From NCBI GenBank assembly GCA_036265935.1, contig DATAOB010000127.1, positions 1-18,878 of the forward strand: a stretch of 18,878 nucleotides of DNA. The letters are read 5' to 3'. This document shows, one piece after another, positions 9,518-16,613 of this stretch. This DNA is from JAFASC01 sp036265935. GTDB taxonomy: Bacteria > Pseudomonadota > Alphaproteobacteria > Rhizobiales > Beijerinckiaceae. Every line of letters starts with the position of its first letter. The first letter of the stretch is position 1. The notes under the pieces are model-generated. The model ran no database searches. It worked only from the letters and a program-made list of their open reading frames with translations, and was not told the DNA's origin. The translations under genes were made by a program, and so were the position numbers.

Positions 9518-11056
9518 ATGTTGCAACGCCGAGACCTCCTGAAACTGACCGCAGGCGGGCTGGCAGCGGGCGTCGGCGGCCTAGTCGCGGCGAGCCATGA
9601 GGCCGTCGCGCAAGGGCAGAATCCGCCGGATTCGGCTCCGTTTGGCTTCACCAACGTCCTCGAGGTCGCCCGCGCCTTCGCCAAGCGGCCGTTTCAGCCT
9701 GCCGGCACCGATCTTCCGGCGCCGTTCAACAATCTTGGCTACGACCAGTATGTTGGGATCCGTGCGCGACCCGAGGCGATCCTCTGGACCGGCGACAATG
9801 TCGGATTCGCAATCGAGCCGCTGCATCGCGGCTTCATCTTCTCCGCGCCAATGCAAATTTATCTGCTCGAAGGCGGCGCGCCGCGGCAGCTCACTTACGG
9901 CCGCGCCCAATTCGATTTCGGCGCGTTGCAGGTGCCGCAAAGCCTGCCGGATCTCGGGTTTTCGGGCTTCCGGGTTCTGCAGCCGCGTGAAGGCGGCGGC
10001 TTTGCCGACGCGGCAATTTTCCAGGGCGCAAGCTTCTTTCGCGCCATCGCTCGCGGCCAGACGCTCGGCGCAATGGCGCGCGGCCTGACGATCCGTACCG
10101 GCGATTCTCGCGGCGAAGAGTTCCCGGCCTTTCGTGCCGTATGGATCGAGAAGCCGACGCCAGCTTCAAATACGCTCGTCATCTACGCCCTTCTCGATTC
10201 CGAAAGCGTCACCGGCGCCTATCGCTTCACTTTGCGCCCGGGCGAAGCGACGATCATCGACACCGAGGCGACGCTCATCCCGCGCGCGGCAATCGATCAT
10301 TTTGGCCTCGGCGCAATGAGCGCCGCGTACCTGTTTGGTCCGATCGACCGGCGTCGGACCGACGACGTCCGCCCCGCAGTTTGCGAGGTCAACGGCCTGC
10401 AAATGCTCACCGGACGCGACGAATGGATTTGGCGTCCCGTCGCCAACCGCGAAACGCTGCAAGTCTCGTCGTTTGTCGATGACAATCCCAAGGGCTTCGG
10501 TTTTCTGATGCGCGACCGCGATTTCAGCTCCTATCAGGACGACGATCAGAAATGGGAGACGCGGCCCTCATTGTGGATCGAGCCGATCGGCGATTGGGGC
10601 GCCGGCAATGTCCAACTGGTGGAAATCCCCTCCGAATCCGAAATCAACAGCAACATGGTTGCCTATTGGCGCCCGGCGCAGCCTCTGGCGCAGGAATCCA
10701 TGTTCGCTTATCGCCAATTCTGGTGCTGGCAACCCCCGGCAAAGCCCGTGCTTGCTTCCGTGTCGGCGTCGCGCGGCGGCCGCGGCGCTGGCGGGCCCAA
10801 ACGCCGGCGATTCATTGTTGCTTTCACCGGAGACCTCTTTGCCGATCCGCAGCGCACTACCGGACTGAAGCACGTCTTGAGCGCCACACCAGGCTCGGTC
10901 TCGATCAGCCGGATATATCTTTATCCGAACCGCAAACTCTGCCGCGTCGTCTTCGACATCGACCCCGGCAGTGAAACCTATTCGGAAATTCGCCTGTTAC
11001 TGGACGTCGGCGGCAAGCCGGTCAGCGAGACTTGGCTGTATCGATGGACAGCATGA
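9518..11056 (+). CDS. opgD: Glucan biosynthesis protein D (OpgD/MdoD), Tat-exported periplasmic protein
   Basis: This is a member of the MdoG/OpgG–OpgD family of periplasmic proteins that shape osmoregulated periplasmic glucans, and the 512-residue length is typical. The start at 9518 is chosen because it begins a clear twin-arginine signal, MLQRRDLLKL, followed by a hydrophobic stretch and a likely cleavage site after AVA at residues 29-31. The upstream open frame back to 9329 would bury this signal. The mature protein opens with FGFTNVLEVARAFAKRPFQP and contains GYDQYVGIRARPEAILW, both family-typical. The signal and the pairing with opgH argue for OpgD rather than Sec-exported OpgG. E. coli OpgD has been reported to act as a beta-1,2-glucanase; whether this one does is untested. 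The opgH start overlaps its stop, so the two are co-translated. Confidence 0.93.
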   Translation: MLQRRDLLKLTAGGLAAGVGGLVAASHEAVAQGQNPPDSAPFGFTNVLEVARAFAKRPFQPAGTDLPAPFNNLGYDQYVGIRARPEAILWTGDNVGFAIEPLHRGFIFSAPMQIYLLEGGAPRQLTYGRAQFDFGALQVPQSLPDLGFSGFRVLQPREGGGFADAAIFQGASFFRAIARGQTLGAMARGLTIRTGDSRGEEFPAFRAVWIEKPTPASNTLVIYALLDSESVTGAYRFTLRPGEATIIDTEATLIPRAAIDHFGLGAMSAAYLFGPIDRRRTDDVRPAVCEVNGLQMLTGRDEWIWRPVANRETLQVSSFVDDNPKGFGFLMRDRDFSSYQDDDQKWETRPSLWIEPIGDWGAGNVQLVEIPSESEINSNMVAYWRPAQPLAQESMFAYRQFWCWQPPAKPVLASVSASRGGRGAGGPKRRRFIVAFTGDLFADPQRTTGLKHVLSATPGSVSISRIYLYPNRKLCRVVFDIDPGSETYSEIRLLLDVGGKPVSETWLYRWTA

Positions 11057-13257
11057 ACGCCATGCGCACGAATATGCGCTTGCCCACCGGTTCTCGCAGC
11101 GTCGGGGCGGCCCCGAACACGCCGCCGGAAGCACCGCTCGACATGCCGGTGCAGAGCCTCTCGCATTTCGACCGCCGCACTCGAATCGAGGATTCGAAGA
11201 AACGGTTTGCGCTCGGCACCTGGATTGCGCGGCTTCTCGTATTCGGCGGCGGCTTGGCACTGACGATCTACGGCGCGCATGAAATGTACAAGGTCGTCGA
11301 AGTCGGCGGCGTCACCCCGCTCAAATGGGCGCTGCTCATCCTCTTTGTCGCCAATTTTTCTTGGATCAGCATCGCATTCACCGCCGGATTCATCGGCTTC
11401 CTCTGGCTCCTCTTCAACCGCGGCCGCGCACCCGCTTTGCCCGACACGCTCACCGCGCGCACCGCGGTCGTCATGCCGATCTACAATGAGGCGCCCAGTC
11501 GAGTCTTCTCCGCCGTGCAGGCGATGTTCGAGGACGTCGAGCGCACGGGCCTCGGGACGCATTTCGATTGGTTCTTCCTGTCGGACACGACCAATCCCGA
11601 TATATGGATTGCCGAGGAGCGCGCCTTCCTCGCTTTGCGCGCGCGTCTGCCCGACGGCTCGCGCATTTTCTATCGACACCGGCCCAAGAATACGAGTCGC
11701 AAGTCCGGCAACATTGCCGATTTCGTCACGCGCTGGGGCGGCGCCTACGAGCAAATGGTGGTGCTCGACGCCGACAGCCTGATGACCGGCTCCTCGATCG
11801 TGCTCCTCGCCGCAGCGATGGAGGCCGATCCCCGTTCCGGCATCATTCAAACGCTGCCCCTCATCATCAACCGCAACACGCTGTTTGCGCGCGTTCAGCA
11901 ATTTGCCGCGCGCATCTATGGCCCGGTGATCGGCGCCGGCTTATCATGCTGGATGCGCCGCGACGGCAATTATTGGGGCCATAACGCAATCATCCGCACC
12001 AAGGCTTTTGCGGATCATTGCGGATTGCCGGAGCTGAGCGGCAAGCCGCCATTCGGCGGGCACATTCTAAGTCACGATTTCGTCGAAGCGGCGCTGATTC
12101 ATCGCGCCGGCTGGGCGGTCTACATGCTGCCGATGCTCGGCGGTTCTTACGAAGAAAGCCCACCCTCGCTAATCGATGTCTCGACGCGCGACCGCCGCTG
12201 GGCGCAGGGCAATCTGCAGCACATCCGCGTCGTGCCAGCGAAAGGCCTGCATCTCGCTTCGCGCCAACATTTCATGACCGGCATTTTCGGCTATCTCGCC
12301 TCACCACTTTGGATGGCACAGCTGGTCGTCGGCATCGTGCTTGTCTTCCAGGCAAGTTACATCAGGCCGGAATATTTCACCGCCGATTTCGCGCTGTTTC
12401 CCACTTGGCCTCGGTTCGATGCGAAACGGTCGCTCGATCTGTTCACGCTCACCATGACCATCCTGCTCGCGCCGAAGGTGTTCGGTTATCTGATCGCGCT
12501 GATTGATGGCGAGGTGCGGCGCGGCTCCGGCGGCGCCATTCGGCTCACCATATCGACGCTCTTGGAGATCGTTCTGTCGGCGCTGCTGGCGCCGATCATG
12601 ATGCTCATTCAAACCGGGCACGTTCTCAACATTCTCTTCGGCTTCGACACGGGATGGGACCCGCAGCGGCGCGACGACGGCTCCATTCCGTTCAAAGCGA
12701 TTGCGCGCCGACATCGGTCGCACGTCGCGCTCGGCATCCTGAGCCTCATCGCCGGATTGCTGATTTCGCCGTCGCTGGTCGCCTGGATGTCCCCGACGAT
12801 CGCCGGTCTCGTGCTCGCAATCTTTCTATCCTGGGCGAGCGGCCAGCGCTCGATCGGACTGGCGCTACGGCGCCTCGGCTTGCTTGTGACGCCGGAGGAG
12901 ACCGCGCCGCCGCCGATCGCCTCCCGATCGAATGGACTTGCCGCGGCGCTCGCGGCGGAAGGACGCGACGAAGGCGACGCACTGAGGCTCGTGCATGCCG
13001 ATCCCGATTTCCGCGCGACGCACGAAGTGTTCCTGCCCCCCGCGTCACGCCGACGCAAAGGCGAGGTGACGCCCGAACGTGCGCTCGCGGAAGCCAAGCT
13101 CAATGATGCCGAGACGATCGAGGATGCGGCCGCCTGGCTGAACGCCAGGGAGCGAATGGTGCTCTTGCACGACCGCGCGTTGCTTGATCTTCTCGCCCGT
13201 CTGCCGGCGGCGCAGGAGGAGAGCGTGCCCCGCCGCAACGTCACCGCCGCCGAGTAG
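11053..13257 (+). CDS. opgH: Glucans biosynthesis glucosyltransferase OpgH (MdoH)
   Basis: This is an inner-membrane processive GT2-family enzyme that polymerises glucose from UDP-glucose and passes the beta-glucan to the periplasm. The start at 11053 forms an ATGA overlap with the opgD stop and gives 734 residues; in-frame ATGs at 11032 and 11044 are alternatives. Catalytic features are VVMPIYNEAP near 139-148, the DAD at 239-241, HDFVEA at 341-346 and RDRRW at 379-383, which is the (R/Q)xxRW motif. Transmembrane segments are visible near 59-77, 92-121, 410-434, 464-484, 498-525, 558-578 and 581-594. The part before the first helix is only about 55 residues, much shorter than in E. coli OpgH (847 residues in all). 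A hydrophilic tail of about 120 residues follows the last helix. The next gene starts 22 bases downstream. Confidence 0.95.
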   Translation: MNAMRTNMRLPTGSRSVGAAPNTPPEAPLDMPVQSLSHFDRRTRIEDSKKRFALGTWIARLLVFGGGLALTIYGAHEMYKVVEVGGVTPLKWALLILFVANFSWISIAFTAGFIGFLWLLFNRGRAPALPDTLTARTAVVMPIYNEAPSRVFSAVQAMFEDVERTGLGTHFDWFFLSDTTNPDIWIAEERAFLALRARLPDGSRIFYRHRPKNTSRKSGNIADFVTRWGGAYEQMVVLDADSLMTGSSIVLLAAAMEADPRSGIIQTLPLIINRNTLFARVQQFAARIYGPVIGAGLSCWMRRDGNYWGHNAIIRTKAFADHCGLPELSGKPPFGGHILSHDFVEAALIHRAGWAVYMLPMLGGSYEESPPSLIDVSTRDRRWAQGNLQHIRVVPAKGLHLASRQHFMTGIFGYLASPLWMAQLVVGIVLVFQASYIRPEYFTADFALFPTWPRFDAKRSLDLFTLTMTILLAPKVFGYLIALIDGEVRRGSGGAIRLTISTLLEIVLSALLAPIMMLIQTGHVLNILFGFDTGWDPQRRDDGSIPFKAIARRHRSHVALGILSLIAGLLISPSLVAWMSPTIAGLVLAIFLSWASGQRSIGLALRRLGLLVTPEETAPPPIASRSNGLAAALAAEGRDEGDALRLVHADPDFRATHEVFLPPASRRRKGEVTPERALAEAKLNDAETIEDAAAWLNARERMVLLHDRALLDLLARLPAAQEESVPRRNVTAAE

Positions 13258-13268
13258 GCGAACAATCT

Positions 13269-13275
13269 GGGAGGA
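13269..13275 (+). promoter_or_regulatory. Ribosome binding site of the class II aldolase gene
   Basis: GGGAGGA ends 4 bases before the ATG at 13280. It is the strongest Shine-Dalgarno on the plus strand of this region. It decides the start of the aldolase gene, whose frame otherwise stays open back to 13184 inside opgH. Confidence 0.75.
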
Positions 13276-13279
13276 CCTC

Positions 13280-14053
13280 ATGCTGTCCAGCGCTTCACAC
13301 CTGCGGCTCATGGAAGACATGTCGGAAGCGGAGAAGGCGCTGCGCGTCGACCTCGCGGCCTGTTACCGGCTCGTCGCGCTCTACGGCTGGGACGATCTCG
13401 TCTTCACGCATATCTCGGCACGCATTCCGGGACCCGAGCACCACTTCCTGATCAATCCTTATGGCATGATGTTCGAAGAGATCACCGCGTCGAGCCTCGT
13501 GAAGGTGGGAATGGACGGCAATAAGATCGGCAATTCGCCCTATTCGGTTAATCCCGCCGGATTCACCATCCACTCCGCCGTGCATGAAGTGCGCGAGGAT
13601 GCCGGCTGCGTCATGCATCTGCACACGCCGGACGGCACCGCCGTTGCGACCTCGCGCGAAGGCTTGCTGCCGCTCAATCAGACCGCACAGCTGGTGATGG
13701 CCGATCTTGCCTATCACGACTACGAAGGCGTCGCTCTCGATCACGACGAGCGGCCGCGGATTCAGAAAGACCTCGGGGACAAGAACGTCATGTTGTTGCG
13801 CAATCATGGTACCCTGACTGTCGGCCAGACCTGCGCCGAGGCTTTCCTGCGTATGTATTTCTTGGAACGCGCCTGTACGATGCAGGTACGCACGCGCGCA
13901 CTCGGTGGCGAGGATTATCCGACGGAGATGTCGGTGATCGAAAAGAACATGGCGCTCAGCGAAGGCGAAAGCCTGCGCAACGCAGCGAAGGAGCTGGTCT
14001 GGCCGGCACTGTTACGCAAGCTCGATCGCACCGATCCGAGTTTCAGGAACTAG
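13280..14053 (+). CDS. Class II aldolase/adducin family protein (adducin-like subgroup)
   Basis: This is a 257-residue cytoplasmic protein of the class II aldolase/adducin fold. The expected metal ligands are present as HLH (113-115) and the His of RNHG (176). LLPLNQTAQLV, AYHDYEGVAL and the region around MQVRTRALGG resemble the head domain of eukaryotic adducins more than fuculose- or ribulose-phosphate aldolases. The position before the first conserved His, where fuculose-1-phosphate aldolase has its catalytic Glu (SEWRFH), reads NPAGFTIH, so that acid appears absent. The fold and metal site are therefore sound, but retro-aldol activity is uncertain; decarboxylation, epimerisation or an unknown reaction is possible. 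It follows opgH by 22 bases and converges on the minus-strand catabolic genes, with 18 bases between stops. The subgroup assignment is from memory of adducin sequences. Confidence 0.88.
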   Translation: MLSSASHLRLMEDMSEAEKALRVDLAACYRLVALYGWDDLVFTHISARIPGPEHHFLINPYGMMFEEITASSLVKVGMDGNKIGNSPYSVNPAGFTIHSAVHEVREDAGCVMHLHTPDGTAVATSREGLLPLNQTAQLVMADLAYHDYEGVALDHDERPRIQKDLGDKNVMLLRNHGTLTVGQTCAEAFLRMYFLERACTMQVRTRALGGEDYPTEMSVIEKNMALSEGESLRNAAKELVWPALLRKLDRTDPSFRN

Positions 14054-14071
14054 CGGCCGTCATCAGCAGCC

Positions 14072-14890
14072 CTAAGCCGCGTCGGCTTTGTTGACCTCCG
14101 CGGCCTTCGCGCCGCGTTCCTGTGCGTCGGCAATGGCGCGCGCGAGCGCCGGGCTCAAACCCATATCGGCGATCATCTCGGCGGCCTCGCGCATCTCCGC
14201 GGCGCGGCGGATGCCATGACTGCTCACCCGCTCGGCTGAATTCTCGGCGAGCGCCGCCCAACCCATCCCGGGATAAGTCGCCTCCAAGCTGCCGAACACT
14301 TCGTCCGCGACATCCCAGAATTGCGCGGCCCGTGCACATTCGACCGTGAGAACTTCGAGACCTTTCATGACGATGCTGCGACAGAGCTTCATCGCCGATG
14401 CGCGGCCATACTCCGCCGCAACGGCGCGGATGTTCATACCGACCGCATTCATGCGTGCGGCGAGTTCGGCTGCGCCGGGACCGCCGGCGAGGATCGGAAC
14501 GGAGATGCCCGGTTCGAGTACCGCTGCCATGACGGCGCCTTCGACGTAATGCGCACCGGTTTTGTTGACGATTTCCGCCGCACGCGTCTTGGTATTCGGC
14601 GAAGCGGAGTTGATATCGAAGAAAAACTGACGGGGCTTCAAATAAGACTCTGCGTCGCGCGCGACATTGAGCATGGCGTCGGCGGTTACGGCGGAGATGA
14701 CGACATCGGCGTCGCGCGCCGCTTCCGCCGCGTTTCGTGCGGCGATAACACCGGCTTGTCGCGCGCGCTCAGTCAGCGCGCCAGCATCGAAGAGGATGTC
14801 GTAGGCCAAAACCGCAACATCGCCGCGCGCCAGAAATTGGCGTGCGAATGTCTGGCCGACTTCGCCATAGCCGATGAATGCAAGTCGCAT
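14072..14890 (-). CDS. NAD(P)-dependent oxidoreductase, 6-phosphogluconate/3-hydroxyacid dehydrogenase-like with DUF1932 C-terminal domain
   Basis: This is a 272-residue dehydrogenase of the beta-hydroxyacid dehydrogenase superfamily. The Rossmann fold starts at once with AFIGYGEVGQ (GxGxxG at 7-12). DINSASPNTK (92-101) is the substrate-loop signature, and Lys168 in SAMKLCRS is the likely catalytic lysine. The C-terminal half (about 195-265) fits DUF1932. The ATG at 14890 is preceded by GAGGG at 6 bases; a GTG four codons upstream lies before that site and is less likely. It probably oxidises or reduces a short 2- or 3-hydroxyacid, but the substrate is unknown. It is the last minus-strand gene of the locus and is separated from the lyase large-subunit gene by 124 bases, most of which form a stem-loop repeat. 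Confidence 0.85.
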   Translation of the reverse strand: MRLAFIGYGEVGQTFARQFLARGDVAVLAYDILFDAGALTERARQAGVIAARNAAEAARDADVVISAVTADAMLNVARDAESYLKPRQFFFDINSASPNTKTRAAEIVNKTGAHYVEGAVMAAVLEPGISVPILAGGPGAAELAARMNAVGMNIRAVAAEYGRASAMKLCRSIVMKGLEVLTVECARAAQFWDVADEVFGSLEATYPGMGWAALAENSAERVSSHGIRRAAEMREAAEMIADMGLSPALARAIADAQERGAKAAEVNKADAA

Positions 14891-14907
14891 CGGAACCCTC
14901 ACACTCG

Positions 14908-15003
14908 GTCATTGCGAGGAGCGAAGCGACGAAGCAATCCAGTGCAAACGCTTCATACTATGAAGCACTGACTCTGGATTGCTTCGCTGCGATCGCAATG
15001 ACG
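14908..15003. repeat. Large imperfect inverted repeat (REP/palindromic element)
   Basis: GTCATTGCGA (14908-14917) pairs with TCGCAATGAC (14993-15002). CGAAGCAATCCAG (14930-14942) pairs with CTGGATTGCTTCG (14974-14986). At the tip GCTTCATA (14950-14957) pairs with TATGAAGC (14959-14966) around one base. The arms differ by a 6-base insertion between the first two stems. The sequence resembles the ATTGCGAG...GAAGCAATCC repeats scattered between genes in many alphaproteobacteria. It fills nearly all of the 124-base gap between the UxaA-like and DUF1932 genes. In either transcript it would fold into a long hairpin, so it could weaken read-through or stabilise the upstream mRNA. There is no T-run to make it a standard terminator. 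Confidence 0.85.
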
Positions 15004-15014
15004 CAATTTGCCGA

Positions 15015-16271
15015 CTATGCCGATCGATACAGCTTGGTGATGACGAACTCGCGATGACCCAAAGCCTCGGCTGCCGTCAAGCGTCCATTCGCCGTGCGCT
15101 GGATCATGCCGATCAACGCGTCGCCCGCGGTCTCGAGTGTCTGCTCACGGCGCAGAATGCCGGTGACATCGACATCGATGTGCTCGCGCATGGTACGCAG
15201 CGTCTTCGGATTGCCAGTGATTTTGATGACGGGCACGATCGGATTGCCGATGACGTTGCCTTGTCCCGTCGGGAAGGTGTGCACGACATAGCCGCCGGCC
15301 GCCATCAAGGTCACGCATTCGGCGGCCGCCGATGACGTATCCATGTAATAAAGTCCCGGACCTTTGGCCGGCGCCTCCGCCGGCTCCAGCGCGTCGATAA
15401 ATTTCGATTTGCGTCCGATCTTTTCGAGATTGCCGAGCGCCTTCTCCTCGATCGTCGTCAGGCCGCCGGCAATATTGCCCTTGGTCGGTTGGCTATCGGA
15501 GAGGTCGTCGGTCTTGTGCGCCTCGATGACATCATCCTGATAGGCCTTCCACATCTTGTACCACTTCTCCCCCACGTCCGGCGTCGCGGCGCGGGCTTTG
15601 GCCAGATGTTCGCCGCCGGTGATCTCCGACGTCTCGCCGAACACGCCATAGATGCCGAGCGGGATCAGCTTGTCGTACATGTTGCCGACTGTCGGACATG
15701 ACGACAGACCCGTGGTCGTGTCCGACTCGCCGCATTTGGTCGAGACCCAGAGCTCCGACATCGCGCATGCTTCGCGCGGCAGTTCCGAGGCCCAATGCAG
15801 ATATTCTTTCGCCACGTAAGAGGCGCGCGCGATGGTGGCGATATCGCCATGCCCTTCGATGCCGAAACCGGTCACTGGCTTGCCAGTCTTGGCGATGCCG
15901 TCGACGACGCGTTTGGTCCAACTTTCCTCGATACCGATGACAATCACCGCCGCGACGTTCGGGTTGGCGCCGATGCCGATCAGCGTGCGGAAGAAAAGAT
16001 CGAGATCGGCGCCGAATTGCAGCCGGCCGTAGGCGTGCGGCAGCGCCAGCGTTCCCTTGACGTTGTTGGCGACCGCCTCGCTGGCGGAATTCGAGAGGTC
16101 GTCGAGCGGCAGGATGACGACGTGATTGCGCACGCCGACGCGGCCGTTCTCGCGGCGCCAACCGGTGACGGCGAGCTTGCCGTAATCTTGCGATTTGATC
16201 GCGGCTTGCGTCTGCGCGCGCGCGGCGGCAATCGCCTTGTCGGAGTTCACTTGCAGGGAATTGACTTGCAT
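15015..16271 (-). CDS. UxaA-family lyase, large subunit (sulfolactate sulfo-lyase SuyB / altronate dehydratase-like)
   Basis: This is a 418-residue large subunit of a split UxaA-family lyase. The family eliminates water, or in SuyAB sulfite, from 2-hydroxy acids. Visible signatures are GWRRENGRVGVRN (37-49), STKCGESDTTTG (177-188), SQPTKGNIAGGLTTIEEKALG (260-280), PTGQGNVIGNPIVPVIK (334-350) and the end TAAEALGHREFVITKLY. Altronate dehydratase has KCGGSDAFSG where this protein has KCGESDTTTG, which I recall as closer to the SuyB side of the family. I would not name a substrate. The ATG at 16271 has GAGGAG (plus 16278-16283) overlapping the stop of the small-subunit gene, so the two are translationally coupled. 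The N-terminus holds a short tandem repeat, QVNSLQVNS. Confidence 0.87.
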   Translation of the reverse strand: MQVNSLQVNSDKAIAAARAQTQAAIKSQDYGKLAVTGWRRENGRVGVRNHVVILPLDDLSNSASEAVANNVKGTLALPHAYGRLQFGADLDLFFRTLIGIGANPNVAAVIVIGIEESWTKRVVDGIAKTGKPVTGFGIEGHGDIATIARASYVAKEYLHWASELPREACAMSELWVSTKCGESDTTTGLSSCPTVGNMYDKLIPLGIYGVFGETSEITGGEHLAKARAATPDVGEKWYKMWKAYQDDVIEAHKTDDLSDSQPTKGNIAGGLTTIEEKALGNLEKIGRKSKFIDALEPAEAPAKGPGLYYMDTSSAAAECVTLMAAGGYVVHTFPTGQGNVIGNPIVPVIKITGNPKTLRTMREHIDVDVTGILRREQTLETAGDALIGMIQRTANGRLTAAEALGHREFVITKLYRSA

Positions 16272-16281
16272 CGGGGGCTCC

Positions 16282-16569
16282 TCACCAGCGCTTTGTCTTC
16301 ATATTGTGGACGTGCAGGTGTTCGCCCGCCGCCACATCAGCGATCGCCTTGCCGACGTCCTCGCCATATTTCCAGATCGTGTCGCCGGCTTTGATGTCTT
16401 TCAGCGCCACTTTGTGGCCGATCGGAATGTCCATCTTAGCTTTGAGATGGAAGGTCGTGTCGTTCTCGGTGATTACGCCAAGCATCTCCGTGCCGGCCTT
16501 CAAATCTTCGACGACGACGACGCCGCACGTGTCCTTTGGACTGTGCACCAAAAGTTGAGGAATGCTCAC
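16282..16569 (-). CDS. UxaA-family lyase, small subunit (SAF domain; SuyA-like)
   Basis: This 95-residue protein is essentially one SAF domain, the N-terminal domain of altronate and galactarate dehydratases, and is encoded separately in SuyA-type enzymes. DIPIGHKVALKDIKAGD (47-63), WKYGEDVGKA and the closing HVHNMKT are typical. The start is GTG at 16569, preceded by GGGAGGA about nine bases away. It is expected to form one enzyme with the large subunit, whose gene starts 10 bases after this stop. A split small/large arrangement separates this pair from the single-chain altronate dehydratase of E. coli (about 495 residues). Confidence 0.87.
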   Translation of the reverse strand: MSIPQLLVHSPKDTCGVVVVEDLKAGTEMLGVITENDTTFHLKAKMDIPIGHKVALKDIKAGDTIWKYGEDVGKAIADVAAGEHLHVHNMKTKRW

Positions 16570-16613
16570 CGCTTACGATCCTCCCTGAGTTCATGTTGCT
16601 CTTACGCGCCACG

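Noticed and set aside
15015..16569. Naming the pair uxaA (altronate dehydratase)
   Set aside because: The genes are split, the active-site motif differs from KCGGSDAFSG, and no uronate-pathway genes (uxaB, uxaC, kdgK) are nearby.
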